From RGIG426 sp045598965 (GTDB lineage: Bacteria > Bacillota > Clostridia > Oscillospirales > Acutalibacteraceae), in contig JAZRVH010000006.1 in assembly GCA_045598965.1 (NCBI GenBank), positions 1 to 64,000 on the forward strand: 64,000 nucleotides of DNA, read 5' to 3'. The position numbers and the translations under genes were made by a program. The notes below the pieces were generated by a model, which saw only the letters and a program-made list of their open reading frames with translations, had not been told where the DNA came from and did no database searches. Shown here piece by piece: positions 16,240-24,287 of the stretch (position 1 is its first letter; each line of letters opens with the position of its first letter).

Positions 16240-17376
16240 TCAAAGCTTTTTGAATTTATCTCGGAACGATTTACGCTTTTGGTAGTTACGGTCGCCGGTG
16301 GTTCCCTCAAACTCTTCCAAAAGGCGTTTTTGGTCGGCGGTGAGGTTTTTCGGAACCTCCACCACAAAGCGAACAATCTGGTCGCCGTTGCCACGTCCGT
16401 TTAAGTACGGAATCCCTTTTCCTTTCAGTCGCACGGTATCTCCCGGCTGTGTGCCGTCCTTCACCGTGTACTTCTCTTTACCGGAAAGTGTCGGGATTTC
16501 CACCTCGGCACCGAGTGCCACCTGCGTAAAGGTGACCGGGAAATCGCACAGCACATCGTAACCACGACGCTCAAAAAGCGGGTGCGGACGCACCGCCACC
16601 TGCACCTGCAAATCGCCGGCAGGGCCGCCGTTTTTGCCGGCGGGGCCTTTGCCCGGAATGGTAATCACCTGACCGTCATCAATGCCGGCAGGAATGTTGA
16701 TGCCCACCTTGTTCGATTTGCGAGTCTGCCCGCTTCCGGAGCACGCACGGCAGGGGTTGTCGATGATTTTACCCGTGCCACGGCAACGAGAGCAGGGGCT
16801 TTGGGTCTGCATCACGCCGAACGGCGTACGCTGTTGCCGGGCAACCTGTCCCCGTCCGCCGCAATCGGGACACGTCTTCGGAGACGTTCCTTTCGCCGCA
16901 CCGGAACCGCCGCAAACAGAGCAAGCCTCCACCACACGGATATCCACCTGCTTTTTACAGCCAAACGCCGCCTCGGCAAAATCAATAACCACCTGCGTTC
17001 CCACATCACTGCCCGCTTGCGGGGCGTTGGGGTTGGCTCTGCGGGATGCTCCTCCGCCGAAAAAGGAGGAGAACAAATCACCGAGGTCAATATCCACCCC
17101 GCCGAAGCCGCCGCCCCATCCACCGGCACCGCCCGCACCGAAGTTCGGGTCAACGCCCGCATGGCCGAACTGGTCATAGCGTGCCTTTTTGTCCTTATCC
17201 GACAACACCTCATACGCCTCATTGGCCTCTTTGAAATGCTTTTCCGCTTCGGCGTCGCCGGGGTTTAGGTCAGGGTGATATTTTTTCGCCTGCTGGCGAT
17301 AGGCTTTTTTTATTTCGTCGTCCGAGGCACTTTTGGAAACACCCAGCACCTCGTAATAATCACGTTTTTCTGCCAT
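16240..17376 (-). CDS. dnaJ: Chaperone protein DnaJ (Hsp40, type I)
   Basis: DnaJ delivers unfolded clients to DnaK and stimulates its ATPase. The 378-residue product has an N-terminal J domain with the HPD triad (KYHPDLNPG), a Gly/Phe-rich linker, four CxxCxGxG zinc repeats (CSVCGGSG, CPDCGGRG, CSRCRGTG, CRACSGSG) and a C-terminal substrate domain. The ATG at 17376 (MAEKRDYYEVL) is chosen over an upstream in-frame codon because the J domain always starts this way. It is the last gene of the hrcA operon. Confidence 0.98.
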   Translation of the reverse strand: MAEKRDYYEVLGVSKSASDDEIKKAYRQQAKKYHPDLNPGDAEAEKHFKEANEAYEVLSDKDKKARYDQFGHAGVDPNFGAGGAGGWGGGFGGVDIDLGDLFSSFFGGGASRRANPNAPQAGSDVGTQVVIDFAEAAFGCKKQVDIRVVEACSVCGGSGAAKGTSPKTCPDCGGRGQVARQQRTPFGVMQTQSPCSRCRGTGKIIDNPCRACSGSGQTRKSNKVGINIPAGIDDGQVITIPGKGPAGKNGGPAGDLQVQVAVRPHPLFERRGYDVLCDFPVTFTQVALGAEVEIPTLSGKEKYTVKDGTQPGDTVRLKGKGIPYLNGRGNGDQIVRFVVEVPKNLTADQKRLLEEFEGTTGDRNYQKRKSFRDKFKKL

Positions 17377-17390
17377 AATCAAAACCCTCA

Positions 17391-17417
17391 AAAGCGGCGG
17401 GGGTCACCCGCCGCTTT
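17391..17417 (-). promoter_or_regulatory. Perfect hairpin between dnaK and dnaJ
   Basis: An 11-bp perfect stem (AAAGCGGCGGG and CCCGCCGCTTT) with a 5-nt loop fills the short dnaK-dnaJ gap. On the minus strand only a short T run follows, so it may act as a partial terminator or a 3' stability structure that lowers dnaJ relative to dnaK. Confidence 0.6.
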
Positions 17418-17428
17418 GCGTATTCGTT

Positions 17429-19264
17429 TTAGTGGACCTCGCCGTTATAGAAGCCGTCGGCATCCGTGCTGCCCGCATCGCCGTTTCCGGCGTCACCGGC
17501 AAAGCCCTCGGCACCTTCTTCTCCTTGAGGAGCGTTCGCCTGATACACCTTGGCGGACACATCGTAGAACGCTTTCATCAATTCCTCGTTCGCCGCCTTG
17601 ATGGCGTCATAGTCGTCGCCTTTCAGCTTTTCTTTCAGCTCATCAATCTTGCCCTGCAACGTGGTTTTGTCCGCCTCGTCCAGCTTGTCGCCCAGTTCCT
17701 CAATGGCTTGCTCACACTGGTACACCGCCTGGTCGCCGGCATTGCGGGTATCCACGTTCTCACGATTTTTCTTATCTTCTGCCGCATACTGCTCGGCATC
17801 CTTCACCGCTTTGTCGATATCTTCTTTGGACATATTGGAGCTGGCGGTAATCGTGATGTGCTGTTCTTTGCCGGTACCCAAATCCTTGGCGGAAACGTTC
17901 ACAATACCGTTGGCATCAATATCAAAGGTAACCTCAATCTGCGGCACGCCACGGCGAGCGGGAGCAATACCGTCCAAATGGAACATACCGAGCGATTTGT
18001 TGTCACGGGCAAACTCACGCTCGCCCTGCAACACGTGCACCTCGACCGACGGTTGGTTGTCCGCCGCCGTAGAGAAAATCTGGCTCTTTTTCGTGGGAAT
18101 CGTGGTGTTGCGTTCGATGATGCGGGTCATAACGCCGCCCATCGTCTCCACGCCGAGGGACAACGGCGTAACGTCAAGAAGCAAAAGACCTTTGACCTCG
18201 CCACCGAGAACACCGCCTTGCAGTGCCGCACCCATCGCCACGCATTCGTCCGGGTTAATGCCCTTGAACGGCTCTTTGCCGGTGAATTTTTTCACCGCAT
18301 CCTGCACCGCAGGAATACGGGTGGAACCACCCACGAGCAGAACCTTGTCAATTTCGGAAGTGGATAAACCGCTGTCGGACAACGCCTGTTTCATGGGCTC
18401 GAGCGTTTTCTTGACGAGGTCGGCGGTCAGCTCGTTGAACTTGGCACGAGACAGCGTCACATCCAAATGCTTCGGACCGTTTTGATCCGAGAAGATAAAG
18501 GGCAAGTTGATTTGGGTGGTGGTCATACCGGACAAGTCAATCTTGGCTTTTTCCGCCGCATCACGCAAACGGCCCAGTGCCGAACGGTCAGCAGACAGGT
18601 CAACACCCTGGTCCGCTTTGAATTCCGCCACCAGCCAATCCACGATTTTCTGGTCGAAGTCATCGCCGCCCAAACGGTTGTTACCGGCGGTAGCAAGAAC
18701 CTCCTGCACGCCGTCGCCCATCTCGATGATGGACACGTCGAACGTACCACCACCGAGGTCATACACCATGATTTTTTGGTCGGTCTCTTTGTCGATGCCG
18801 TAAGCAAGAGCCGCCGCCGTCGGTTCGTTGATGATGCGTTTCACCTCAAGACCGGCGATTTTACCGGCGTCTTTGGTGGCCTGACGTTGGGGGTCGGTGA
18901 AATACGCCGGCACCGTAATAACCGCCTCGGTAACGGTGTCGCCCAAATACGCCTCTGCATCCTCTTTCAGCTTGCGAAGAATCATCGCAGAAATCTGTTG
19001 AGGCGTGAAGCTGTCGTTTTCAATCGTCACCTTATAGTCGGAGCCCATCTCTCGTTTGATAGACGAAACGGTACGATCCGGGTTGGTAACCGCCTGCTGT
19101 TTGGCGGCACGACCGATGATTCGCTCGCCATCCTTTTTGAACGCCACCACAGACGGGGTGGTGCGAGCCCCTTCGGGGTTCGGGATGACAACGGCTTCGC
19201 CGCCCTCAATAACGGACACGCAGGAGTTGGTGGTGCCCAAGTCAATACCAATAATTTTTGCCAT
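17429..19264 (-). CDS. dnaK: Chaperone protein DnaK (Hsp70)
   Basis: DnaK binds and releases hydrophobic peptides in an ATP-dependent cycle with DnaJ and GrpE. The 611-residue product begins MAKIIGIDLGTTNSCVS, has the nucleotide-binding signatures IVYDLGGGTFDVSI-like and VLLVGGSTRIPAVQ, then a substrate domain and helical lid. The C-terminus is Gly/Ala/Asp-rich. The length is typical of Gram-positive DnaK. It lies between grpE and dnaJ under CIRCE/HrcA control. Confidence 0.99.
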   Translation of the reverse strand: MAKIIGIDLGTTNSCVSVIEGGEAVVIPNPEGARTTPSVVAFKKDGERIIGRAAKQQAVTNPDRTVSSIKREMGSDYKVTIENDSFTPQQISAMILRKLKEDAEAYLGDTVTEAVITVPAYFTDPQRQATKDAGKIAGLEVKRIINEPTAAALAYGIDKETDQKIMVYDLGGGTFDVSIIEMGDGVQEVLATAGNNRLGGDDFDQKIVDWLVAEFKADQGVDLSADRSALGRLRDAAEKAKIDLSGMTTTQINLPFIFSDQNGPKHLDVTLSRAKFNELTADLVKKTLEPMKQALSDSGLSTSEIDKVLLVGGSTRIPAVQDAVKKFTGKEPFKGINPDECVAMGAALQGGVLGGEVKGLLLLDVTPLSLGVETMGGVMTRIIERNTTIPTKKSQIFSTAADNQPSVEVHVLQGEREFARDNKSLGMFHLDGIAPARRGVPQIEVTFDIDANGIVNVSAKDLGTGKEQHITITASSNMSKEDIDKAVKDAEQYAAEDKKNRENVDTRNAGDQAVYQCEQAIEELGDKLDEADKTTLQGKIDELKEKLKGDDYDAIKAANEELMKAFYDVSAKVYQANAPQGEEGAEGFAGDAGNGDAGSTDADGFYNGEVH

Positions 19265-19318
19265 GTTGATTACCTCTTTCTATATACATTATATTATATA
19301 CATTTTATATGTGCCTTG

Positions 19319-19849
19319 TCAGTTGGCGACTTTCACAATCGCAGGGCGAATCAGTCGCTCGCCGAATTTATAGCCGCTTTGGAACACGCCCGTCACCGTA
19401 TCCGGTTCCACACCGTCGGCGGCATCCTCACGCTGGATGGCGTTATGGCATTCCGGGTCAAAGGGCTCGTTCAGCGGGTTAATCTCGGTTACGCCGATTT
19501 TCTCAAAGGTGTCGTGCAGTTGCCGCACAATCATCTCCACGCCTTGGCGATATTCCGGTCCGTCCGGCGATTGACACGCTCGGTCCAAATTATCCAAAAT
19601 CGGAAGCAGGGTTTCGAGCAAATCCGCTTTGGCAAACTGCCCGATTTCGGTTTTTTCCTGTTCGGTTCGGCGTTTGTAGTTGGCATATTCCGCCAACATC
19701 CGCATATACTGCTCTTTTTGGGCATCCAATTCCGCCTGCAAGGCTTCCTCGGCACTCGGTGCAGGGGCTTCTTCCTGCGTTGCGGCTTCCTCCACCTCGG
19801 CAACGGATTCCTCTACCGTGGTTTCGGGTTGTTTCTTTTCCTTACTCAA
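19319..19849 (-). CDS. grpE: Nucleotide exchange factor GrpE, probable TTG start
   Basis: GrpE ejects ADP from DnaK. The product has an acidic Ala/Glu-rich N-terminus, a long coiled coil (around RMLAEYANYKRRTEQEK) and a beta domain with FDPECHNAIQRED and GYKFGERLIRPAIVKVAN. I favour the TTG at 19849 (176 residues), because an AGAGGTGA site lies 6-7 nt upstream; a GTG at 19858 is in frame but overlaps that site. It starts 12 bp after the hrcA stop. Confidence 0.95.
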   Translation of the reverse strand: MSKEKKQPETTVEESVAEVEEAATQEEAPAPSAEEALQAELDAQKEQYMRMLAEYANYKRRTEQEKTEIGQFAKADLLETLLPILDNLDRACQSPDGPEYRQGVEMIVRQLHDTFEKIGVTEINPLNEPFDPECHNAIQREDAADGVEPDTVTGVFQSGYKFGERLIRPAIVKVAN

Positions 19850-19861
19850 AGGGGTCACCTC

Positions 19862-20881
19862 TTATTCTTTCATAAACTGCTCAAAGATATGCTCCACCGC
19901 CCGTGCCGTATAGGCAAGCGTGGGAATGGCGGTGGCGTAATTCATTCGCTGAGGGCCGATAAGCCCAATCGCACCGTCGCCACGGGGGACGTAGCGAGTC
20001 ACAATCAAACTGGAGCCGGCAAGCTCGGGGCTTCCCGCCTCGCTCCCCAGCACGACCCGCATCCCGCCGGGATGAGCGGCAAGTAATCGGGCGAGCTGTG
20101 CCCGCTGTGCCAAAAAATCAATAAGGCTGTGTGCCCGTTCCGGTGCATAGGCGGGGTTTCGCAACAGATTGAGCTGTCCTTTTAACAACACCTCTGCTCG
20201 CTCGGATTCCTGGGTCAATTCGTAAAGGGCGGTCAACACCGGCATACACGAAAAACCCTCATCTCCGAGCGACACAAGAAGCCGCTGCATTTTCGGCAAG
20301 GTCACGTCGGCGGTGGTTTTGCCCACAAATTCGGCACAAAGGGTGGCGGTCAACTGCTCACATACCGCTCGGGGAACCGGGTCAAACAACCGGCAAACCC
20401 GATGATGCAGCATTCCGAATCCGGTCATCAAGAGAAGCGACACGGCATACGGCGACATCGGGATAACCTCCAGTCGACGAATGGTGGCGTGGCTCTCCGT
20501 GGGGCTTGTGGTGATGGCGGCACACCCGGTTTCCTGTGCCAGCAAACCGGATGCCGTCTCAATCAGCTCGTCGGGGCTTCCCGCCTGCTCCAATGCGTCG
20601 TCAATCTCCCGACACAGTGCCTCGGACGGAGAAACCGGCTTCATCAACTTGTCGATATACAGACGAAACGCTTTCGCTGTCGGCACACGGCCGGCAGAGG
20701 CATGCGGCTGTTCTAAGTAACCGAGAAGTGCCAGTTCTGCCATTTCGTTGCGAATGGTGGCAGAGGAAACGGCATTATCCATCTGTTCCATCAGCCATTT
20801 GGAACCCACCGGTTCGCCGGTGCGAATATACGCATCGGTCAAAAGACCTAAAATCCGTTCTTTTCGTTCGCTTAACGCCAA
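19862..20881 (-). CDS. hrcA: Heat-inducible transcription repressor HrcA
   Basis: HrcA binds CIRCE as a dimer and represses class I heat-shock genes; GroEL is known to keep it active in Bacillus. The product starts LSERKERILGLLTDAYIRTGEPVGSKWL, a winged-helix DNA-binding domain, with SSATIRNEMAELALLGYLEQPHASAGRVPT a little further on, followed by the GAF-like and C-terminal domains. I choose TTG at 20881 (339 residues) from the purine-rich site upstream. It sits directly after its own CIRCE operator, so it is autoregulated. Confidence 0.96.
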   Translation of the reverse strand: MALSERKERILGLLTDAYIRTGEPVGSKWLMEQMDNAVSSATIRNEMAELALLGYLEQPHASAGRVPTAKAFRLYIDKLMKPVSPSEALCREIDDALEQAGSPDELIETASGLLAQETGCAAITTSPTESHATIRRLEVIPMSPYAVSLLLMTGFGMLHHRVCRLFDPVPRAVCEQLTATLCAEFVGKTTADVTLPKMQRLLVSLGDEGFSCMPVLTALYELTQESERAEVLLKGQLNLLRNPAYAPERAHSLIDFLAQRAQLARLLAAHPGGMRVVLGSEAGSPELAGSSLIVTRYVPRGDGAIGLIGPQRMNYATAIPTLAYTARAVEHIFEQFMKE

Positions 20882-20905
20882 CGTCCTCTCCCCTCTCCGC
20901 AAAAG

Positions 20906-20932
20906 TTAGCACTCATACACATCGAGTGCTAA
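20906..20932 (-). promoter_or_regulatory. CIRCE operator
   Basis: TTAGCACTC, a 9-bp spacer and GAGTGCTAA: a perfect match to the CIRCE inverted repeat bound by HrcA. It lies just downstream of the -10 box of the hrcA promoter, so bound HrcA would block transcription of hrcA-grpE-dnaK-dnaJ. Confidence 0.97.
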
Positions 20933-20941
20933 TTCCTCTAT

Positions 20942-20970
20942 ACGATACCACGCCGACACACGATTGTCAA
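20942..20970 (-). promoter_or_regulatory. Promoter of hrcA-grpE-dnaK-dnaJ
   Basis: TTGACA (20965-20970), 17 bp, TATCGT (20942-20947), with TG one base upstream of the -10, an extended -10 element. CIRCE follows immediately. Confidence 0.8.
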
Positions 20971-21042
20971 GGGAGAATTATGAAAGAAATGTGAATTTTG
21001 GGTGTTTTTTCGGTTGGAATACAGTACAACCCCGGCAAAAAG

Positions 21043-21078
21043 AAAAAGTCCCGACCACTACCGTGGTCGGGTCTTTTT
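21043..21078 (-). terminator. Terminator after the dockerin/YD-repeat gene
   Basis: GTCCCGACCAC pairs with GTGGTCGGG(T) around a TACC loop, bordered by A and T runs, about 35 nt past the stop codon. Confidence 0.88.
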
Positions 21079-21112
21079 ATGGTTTATTCTGCTTTTGCCG
21101 GTGCGGACGGGT

Positions 21113-24100
21113 TTAAGCAATTGGATTTAAGTAGATATATTCGTACCAACGATCCACCGAATCACCGTCGTCGTTGAAACACGCTTTCGTTAACAGGTTG
21201 CCGTTTTCGTCGTAAGCGTATACCCATCCATAAGATACTCTTTCACGAGAATCCGTTATGTTCCCATCTTCATCGTAGATATATTCCACCCAGTAAACCA
21301 CACTGCCGTCAGCATTGTAAGAACGGTAACTCGTCTCATTCCCATTTTCATCATAGGTGTATTCGGAGACCACATACGAACTGCCGTCGGCATGGTAGCG
21401 AATTGTCTTCACCAAATTCCCGTTCGCATCGTAGGTGTTATCCCAGGAATTTTCCCAATCCACGGTGCCGTCTTCGTTGTAGTCGCGTTCACTCGTCTCG
21501 TGTCCATTCGCATCGTAAGAATACTCCCAATACACGGCGCCGTCGGCGTAGTAGCGTTCACTTATCTTGTTTCCGTTTTCATCGTAGGTGTATTCATACC
21601 AATAATCCACACTGCCGTCGGCGTAGTGGCGTTCACTTATCTTGTTTCCGTTTTCATCGTAGGTGTATTCATACCAATAATCCACACTGCCGTCGCCATT
21701 GTAGCGGCGGTAACTCGTCTGGTTGCCGTTCGCATCGTAGGTGGCATCCCAGGAATTTTCCCAATCCACGGTGCCGTCTTTGTTGTAGTGGCGTTCACTC
21801 GTCCGATTCCCGTTCTCATCGTAGGTGGCATCCCAGGTGAATTCCGATGTCCAATTCAAAGTGCCATCGTAGAAGCTGTAAGAACGACATGATGTTACAT
21901 TCATGTTTTCATCTATAGTGACGTCAATAGTATCAGCTAACCGTTTTCCGTCTTTGTAGACTGAACTATACCCTGCACTACCATCTTCTTTGAAGCCATG
22001 TTCAATAAACCATGTTCCGGTTTTATCGTAGATGCGATCGTAAGAATGCTCCCAATCCACACTACCGTCTTCGTTGTAGTAGCGTCGACTCGTCTGGTGC
22101 CCGTTTTCGTCGTAGGTGTATTCATGATATAAATATGGAGTCCCATCGGATAGGTAATAAATGGTTTTTAATTCATTACCATTCTCATCGTAAGTAGCAT
22201 CCCAAGAAACATACCAATCCACGCTGCCGTCTGTGCGATAGTCACGCCGGCTTGTTTGGTTTCCATTCGCATCGTAAGTGTTGTAACGGAGCAGGCTGCC
22301 ATCGGCACGGTAGGCATGACAACTCGTCTCATTCCCGTCCGCATCGAAGGTGTATTCGAAGCCCACATACGAACTGCCGTCGGCATGGTAGTAAATTTTC
22401 TTCACCAAATTCCCGTTTTCATCGTAAGTGGCATCCCAGGTGAATTCCGATGCCCAATCCACACTTCCATCAGAGAACAGGAAGGAACGGGAACGTATCT
22501 CGTTTCCATTTGCATCGTAATAGTAAGTAATATTGACGTGGTAGTCGTGATGACTCATCAGATTTCCATTTTCGTCGTAGGTTTTATCCCATGCAGATGA
22601 CCAAATAATATTGTTGGAATAATCATGTTGACGATAACTCGTCTTGTTCCCGTTTTCGTCGTAGGTGTATTCCACTAACACACTTCCGTTATCGTGATAT
22701 TCACAATAGCTCATCTTATTCCCGTTCGCATCGTAGGTGGCATCCCAGGTAATTCGGTCGTATCCGTGAGCGGCGTCCCAATCAACACTACCGTCTTCGT
22801 TGTAGTGACGCTCGCTCGTCTGGTTTCCATTCGCATCGTAAGTAGCACCCCAAGAACGATACCAATCTACGCTACCGTCTTCATTGTATTCACAATAGCT
22901 CGTCTGGTTGCCGTTCGCATCGTAAGTGGCATCCCAGGTATGCTTATCCTCCCAATCCACACTGTCATCAGGGTTGTGACAGCGAGAACTCGTTTCGTTC
23001 CCACTTTCATCATAGATGTATTCATACCAAACAGTCACGCTGCCATCGATGTCGTAGTAGTGTTCACTCGTCTTGTTCCCGTTTGCGTCGTAGGTACATT
23101 CATAGTCTGAAAACGTATCGCCATCAGAGATATAGTCTATTTTCTTTAACAAATTTCCGTTTTCATCGTAAACGGCGTCCCAGCAAATCGACTCTCCCCA
23201 GTTTCTTGTATACTCTTCGTTGTACCACATAATACTTCCGTCGTCTTCGTAGGTGCGAAAACTTGTCGGATTCCCGTTGTCGTCAAAAGTTGCATCCCAG
23301 GACAAAATAAAGCCATAGTACAACGGATGCTCCACCAATTGCCACGAATCGATTTCATTTCGCAAGTTACCATCGGCATCGTAATAATGTACTCCGGCTA
23401 ATTTGCCGCTTTTGTCATAGAACATATCGTAGGATTTTTCCCAATCCACACTACCATCGGCGTTGTACCAATGTTCACTTGTCTTGTTTCCGTTTTCATC
23501 GTAGGTGTATTCGCATTCAACATACGAACTGTCGTTGGCACTGTGATATACTTGTTTGGACAACAGTGCATTTTTGGGATAGCACGCATCAATCTTCGGC
23601 ACGGTCGGCTTGCTCGTCGGCTCAGTGCTGCTTGTCGGCTCGCTTGTCGGATTCGTCCCACTCGTCGGCTCAGTGCTACTCGTCGGATTCGTCCCACTCG
23701 TCGGGTCATTGCCGCTCGTCGGGTCATTGCCACTCGTCGGATTCGGCCCGCTCGTCGGGTCGGTGGTGCCACTCGTCGGATTCGTCCCGCTCGTCGGGTC
23801 ATTGCCACTCGTCGGATTCGTCCCACTCGTCGGGTCATTGCCACTCGTCGGATTCGTCCCACTCGTCGGGTCGGTATTACCGGGGTCGATAACTGTAATA
23901 AGGTTCGCCACAAACTTGCGAACCGTCAACACGTCTTTCATATTAACCTGCCCGTCGCCGTTGGTGTCGGCGGCGATAAGGTCGATGTATACGGCGAGAT
24001 CCGCCACATATTTGCGGATGGTAAGCACGTCTTTCGTGTTCACCACACCGTCGCCGTTGGCATCACCATAGGTGATTTCCACCGTTTCGGTGGCAGTTTG

Positions 24101-24187
24101 CGTTTCTGCCGCAGCAAAAACCGTCATTCCCGCCACAGTGACCAGCACAAGGGCGAGAGTGAGCAGGATGGATAAGGGCTTTTTCAT
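21113..24187 (-). CDS. Secreted dockerin protein with about 28 YD-like repeats
   Basis: A 1024-residue exported protein of unknown role. Residues 1-27 are a signal peptide. Residues about 40-64 and 73-97 are two dockerin type I repeats, each with a Ca-binding loop (GDANGDGVVNTKD and ADTNGDGQVNMKD) and an F-helix (LTIRKYVADL, LTVRKFVANL). Residues about 102-200 are a low-complexity Pro/Thr/Ser linker of DPTSGTNPTSG units. From about 215 to the end I count 28 copies of a 20-30-residue unit built on YDENGN, then a polar strand and DGSVDW, resembling YD/Rhs or YwqK-type strand repeats. There is no C-terminal anchor or sortase motif, so attachment would be through the dockerin. The ATG at 24187 has GGAGGAG upstream. 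The promoter has a G11 spacer. Confidence 0.85.
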   Translation of the reverse strand: MKKPLSILLTLALVLVTVAGMTVFAAAETQTATETVEITYGDANGDGVVNTKDVLTIRKYVADLAVYIDLIAADTNGDGQVNMKDVLTVRKFVANLITVIDPGNTDPTSGTNPTSGNDPTSGTNPTSGNDPTSGTNPTSGTTDPTSGPNPTSGNDPTSGNDPTSGTNPTSSTEPTSGTNPTSEPTSSTEPTSKPTVPKIDACYPKNALLSKQVYHSANDSSYVECEYTYDENGNKTSEHWYNADGSVDWEKSYDMFYDKSGKLAGVHYYDADGNLRNEIDSWQLVEHPLYYGFILSWDATFDDNGNPTSFRTYEDDGSIMWYNEEYTRNWGESICWDAVYDENGNLLKKIDYISDGDTFSDYECTYDANGNKTSEHYYDIDGSVTVWYEYIYDESGNETSSRCHNPDDSVDWEDKHTWDATYDANGNQTSYCEYNEDGSVDWYRSWGATYDANGNQTSERHYNEDGSVDWDAAHGYDRITWDATYDANGNKMSYCEYHDNGSVLVEYTYDENGNKTSYRQHDYSNNIIWSSAWDKTYDENGNLMSHHDYHVNITYYYDANGNEIRSRSFLFSDGSVDWASEFTWDATYDENGNLVKKIYYHADGSSYVGFEYTFDADGNETSCHAYRADGSLLRYNTYDANGNQTSRRDYRTDGSVDWYVSWDATYDENGNELKTIYYLSDGTPYLYHEYTYDENGHQTSRRYYNEDGSVDWEHSYDRIYDKTGTWFIEHGFKEDGSAGYSSVYKDGKRLADTIDVTIDENMNVTSCRSYSFYDGTLNWTSEFTWDATYDENGNRTSERHYNKDGTVDWENSWDATYDANGNQTSYRRYNGDGSVDYWYEYTYDENGNKISERHYADGSVDYWYEYTYDENGNKISERYYADGAVYWEYSYDANGHETSERDYNEDGTVDWENSWDNTYDANGNLVKTIRYHADGSSYVVSEYTYDENGNETSYRSYNADGSVVYWVEYIYDEDGNITDSRERVSYGWVYAYDENGNLLTKACFNDDGDSVDRWYEYIYLNPIA
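23605..23880. repeat. Tandem repeats coding for the PTSG linker
   Basis: Units such as CACTCGTCGGATTCGTCC and CGCTCGTCGGGTCATTGCC alternate many times, with almost identical copies. They encode the DPTSG/NPTSG linker. Such an array can change length by slippage or recombination while staying in frame (units are multiples of three). Confidence 0.85.
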
Positions 24188-24218
24188 GGTTGTCTCCTCC
24201 TCAAATAAACATACGAAC

Positions 24219-24248
24219 ATTATACCCCCCCCCCCGCATTTTTGTCAA
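24219..24248 (-). promoter_or_regulatory. Promoter with 11-G spacer tract (candidate phase-variable switch)
   Basis: On the minus strand: TTGACA (24243-24248), an 18-bp spacer made of AAAATGC plus eleven consecutive G (24225-24235), then TATAAT (24219-24224). Both boxes are perfect consensus. The start codon is about 30 nt further on. Loss of one G would give the optimal 17-bp spacing; gain of one would weaken it. Confidence 0.85.
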
Positions 24249-24287
24249 GAAAAAGAACAGCAGAACGCATATTCTTGCATCCATCGT

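Noticed and set aside
18467..20086. 539-codon plus-strand open frame
   Set aside because: It is antisense to dnaK, grpE and hrcA, all clearly coding on the minus strand.
23605..23880. Regular short repeats resembling a CRISPR array
   Set aside because: The units are contiguous with no unique spacers, are in frame with a protein linker, and no cas genes are near.
21392..24175. Several open frames antisense to the dockerin/YD gene
   Set aside because: They arise from the repeated codons of the minus-strand gene, encode low-complexity Ser/Arg/Val repeats, and lack ribosome sites.
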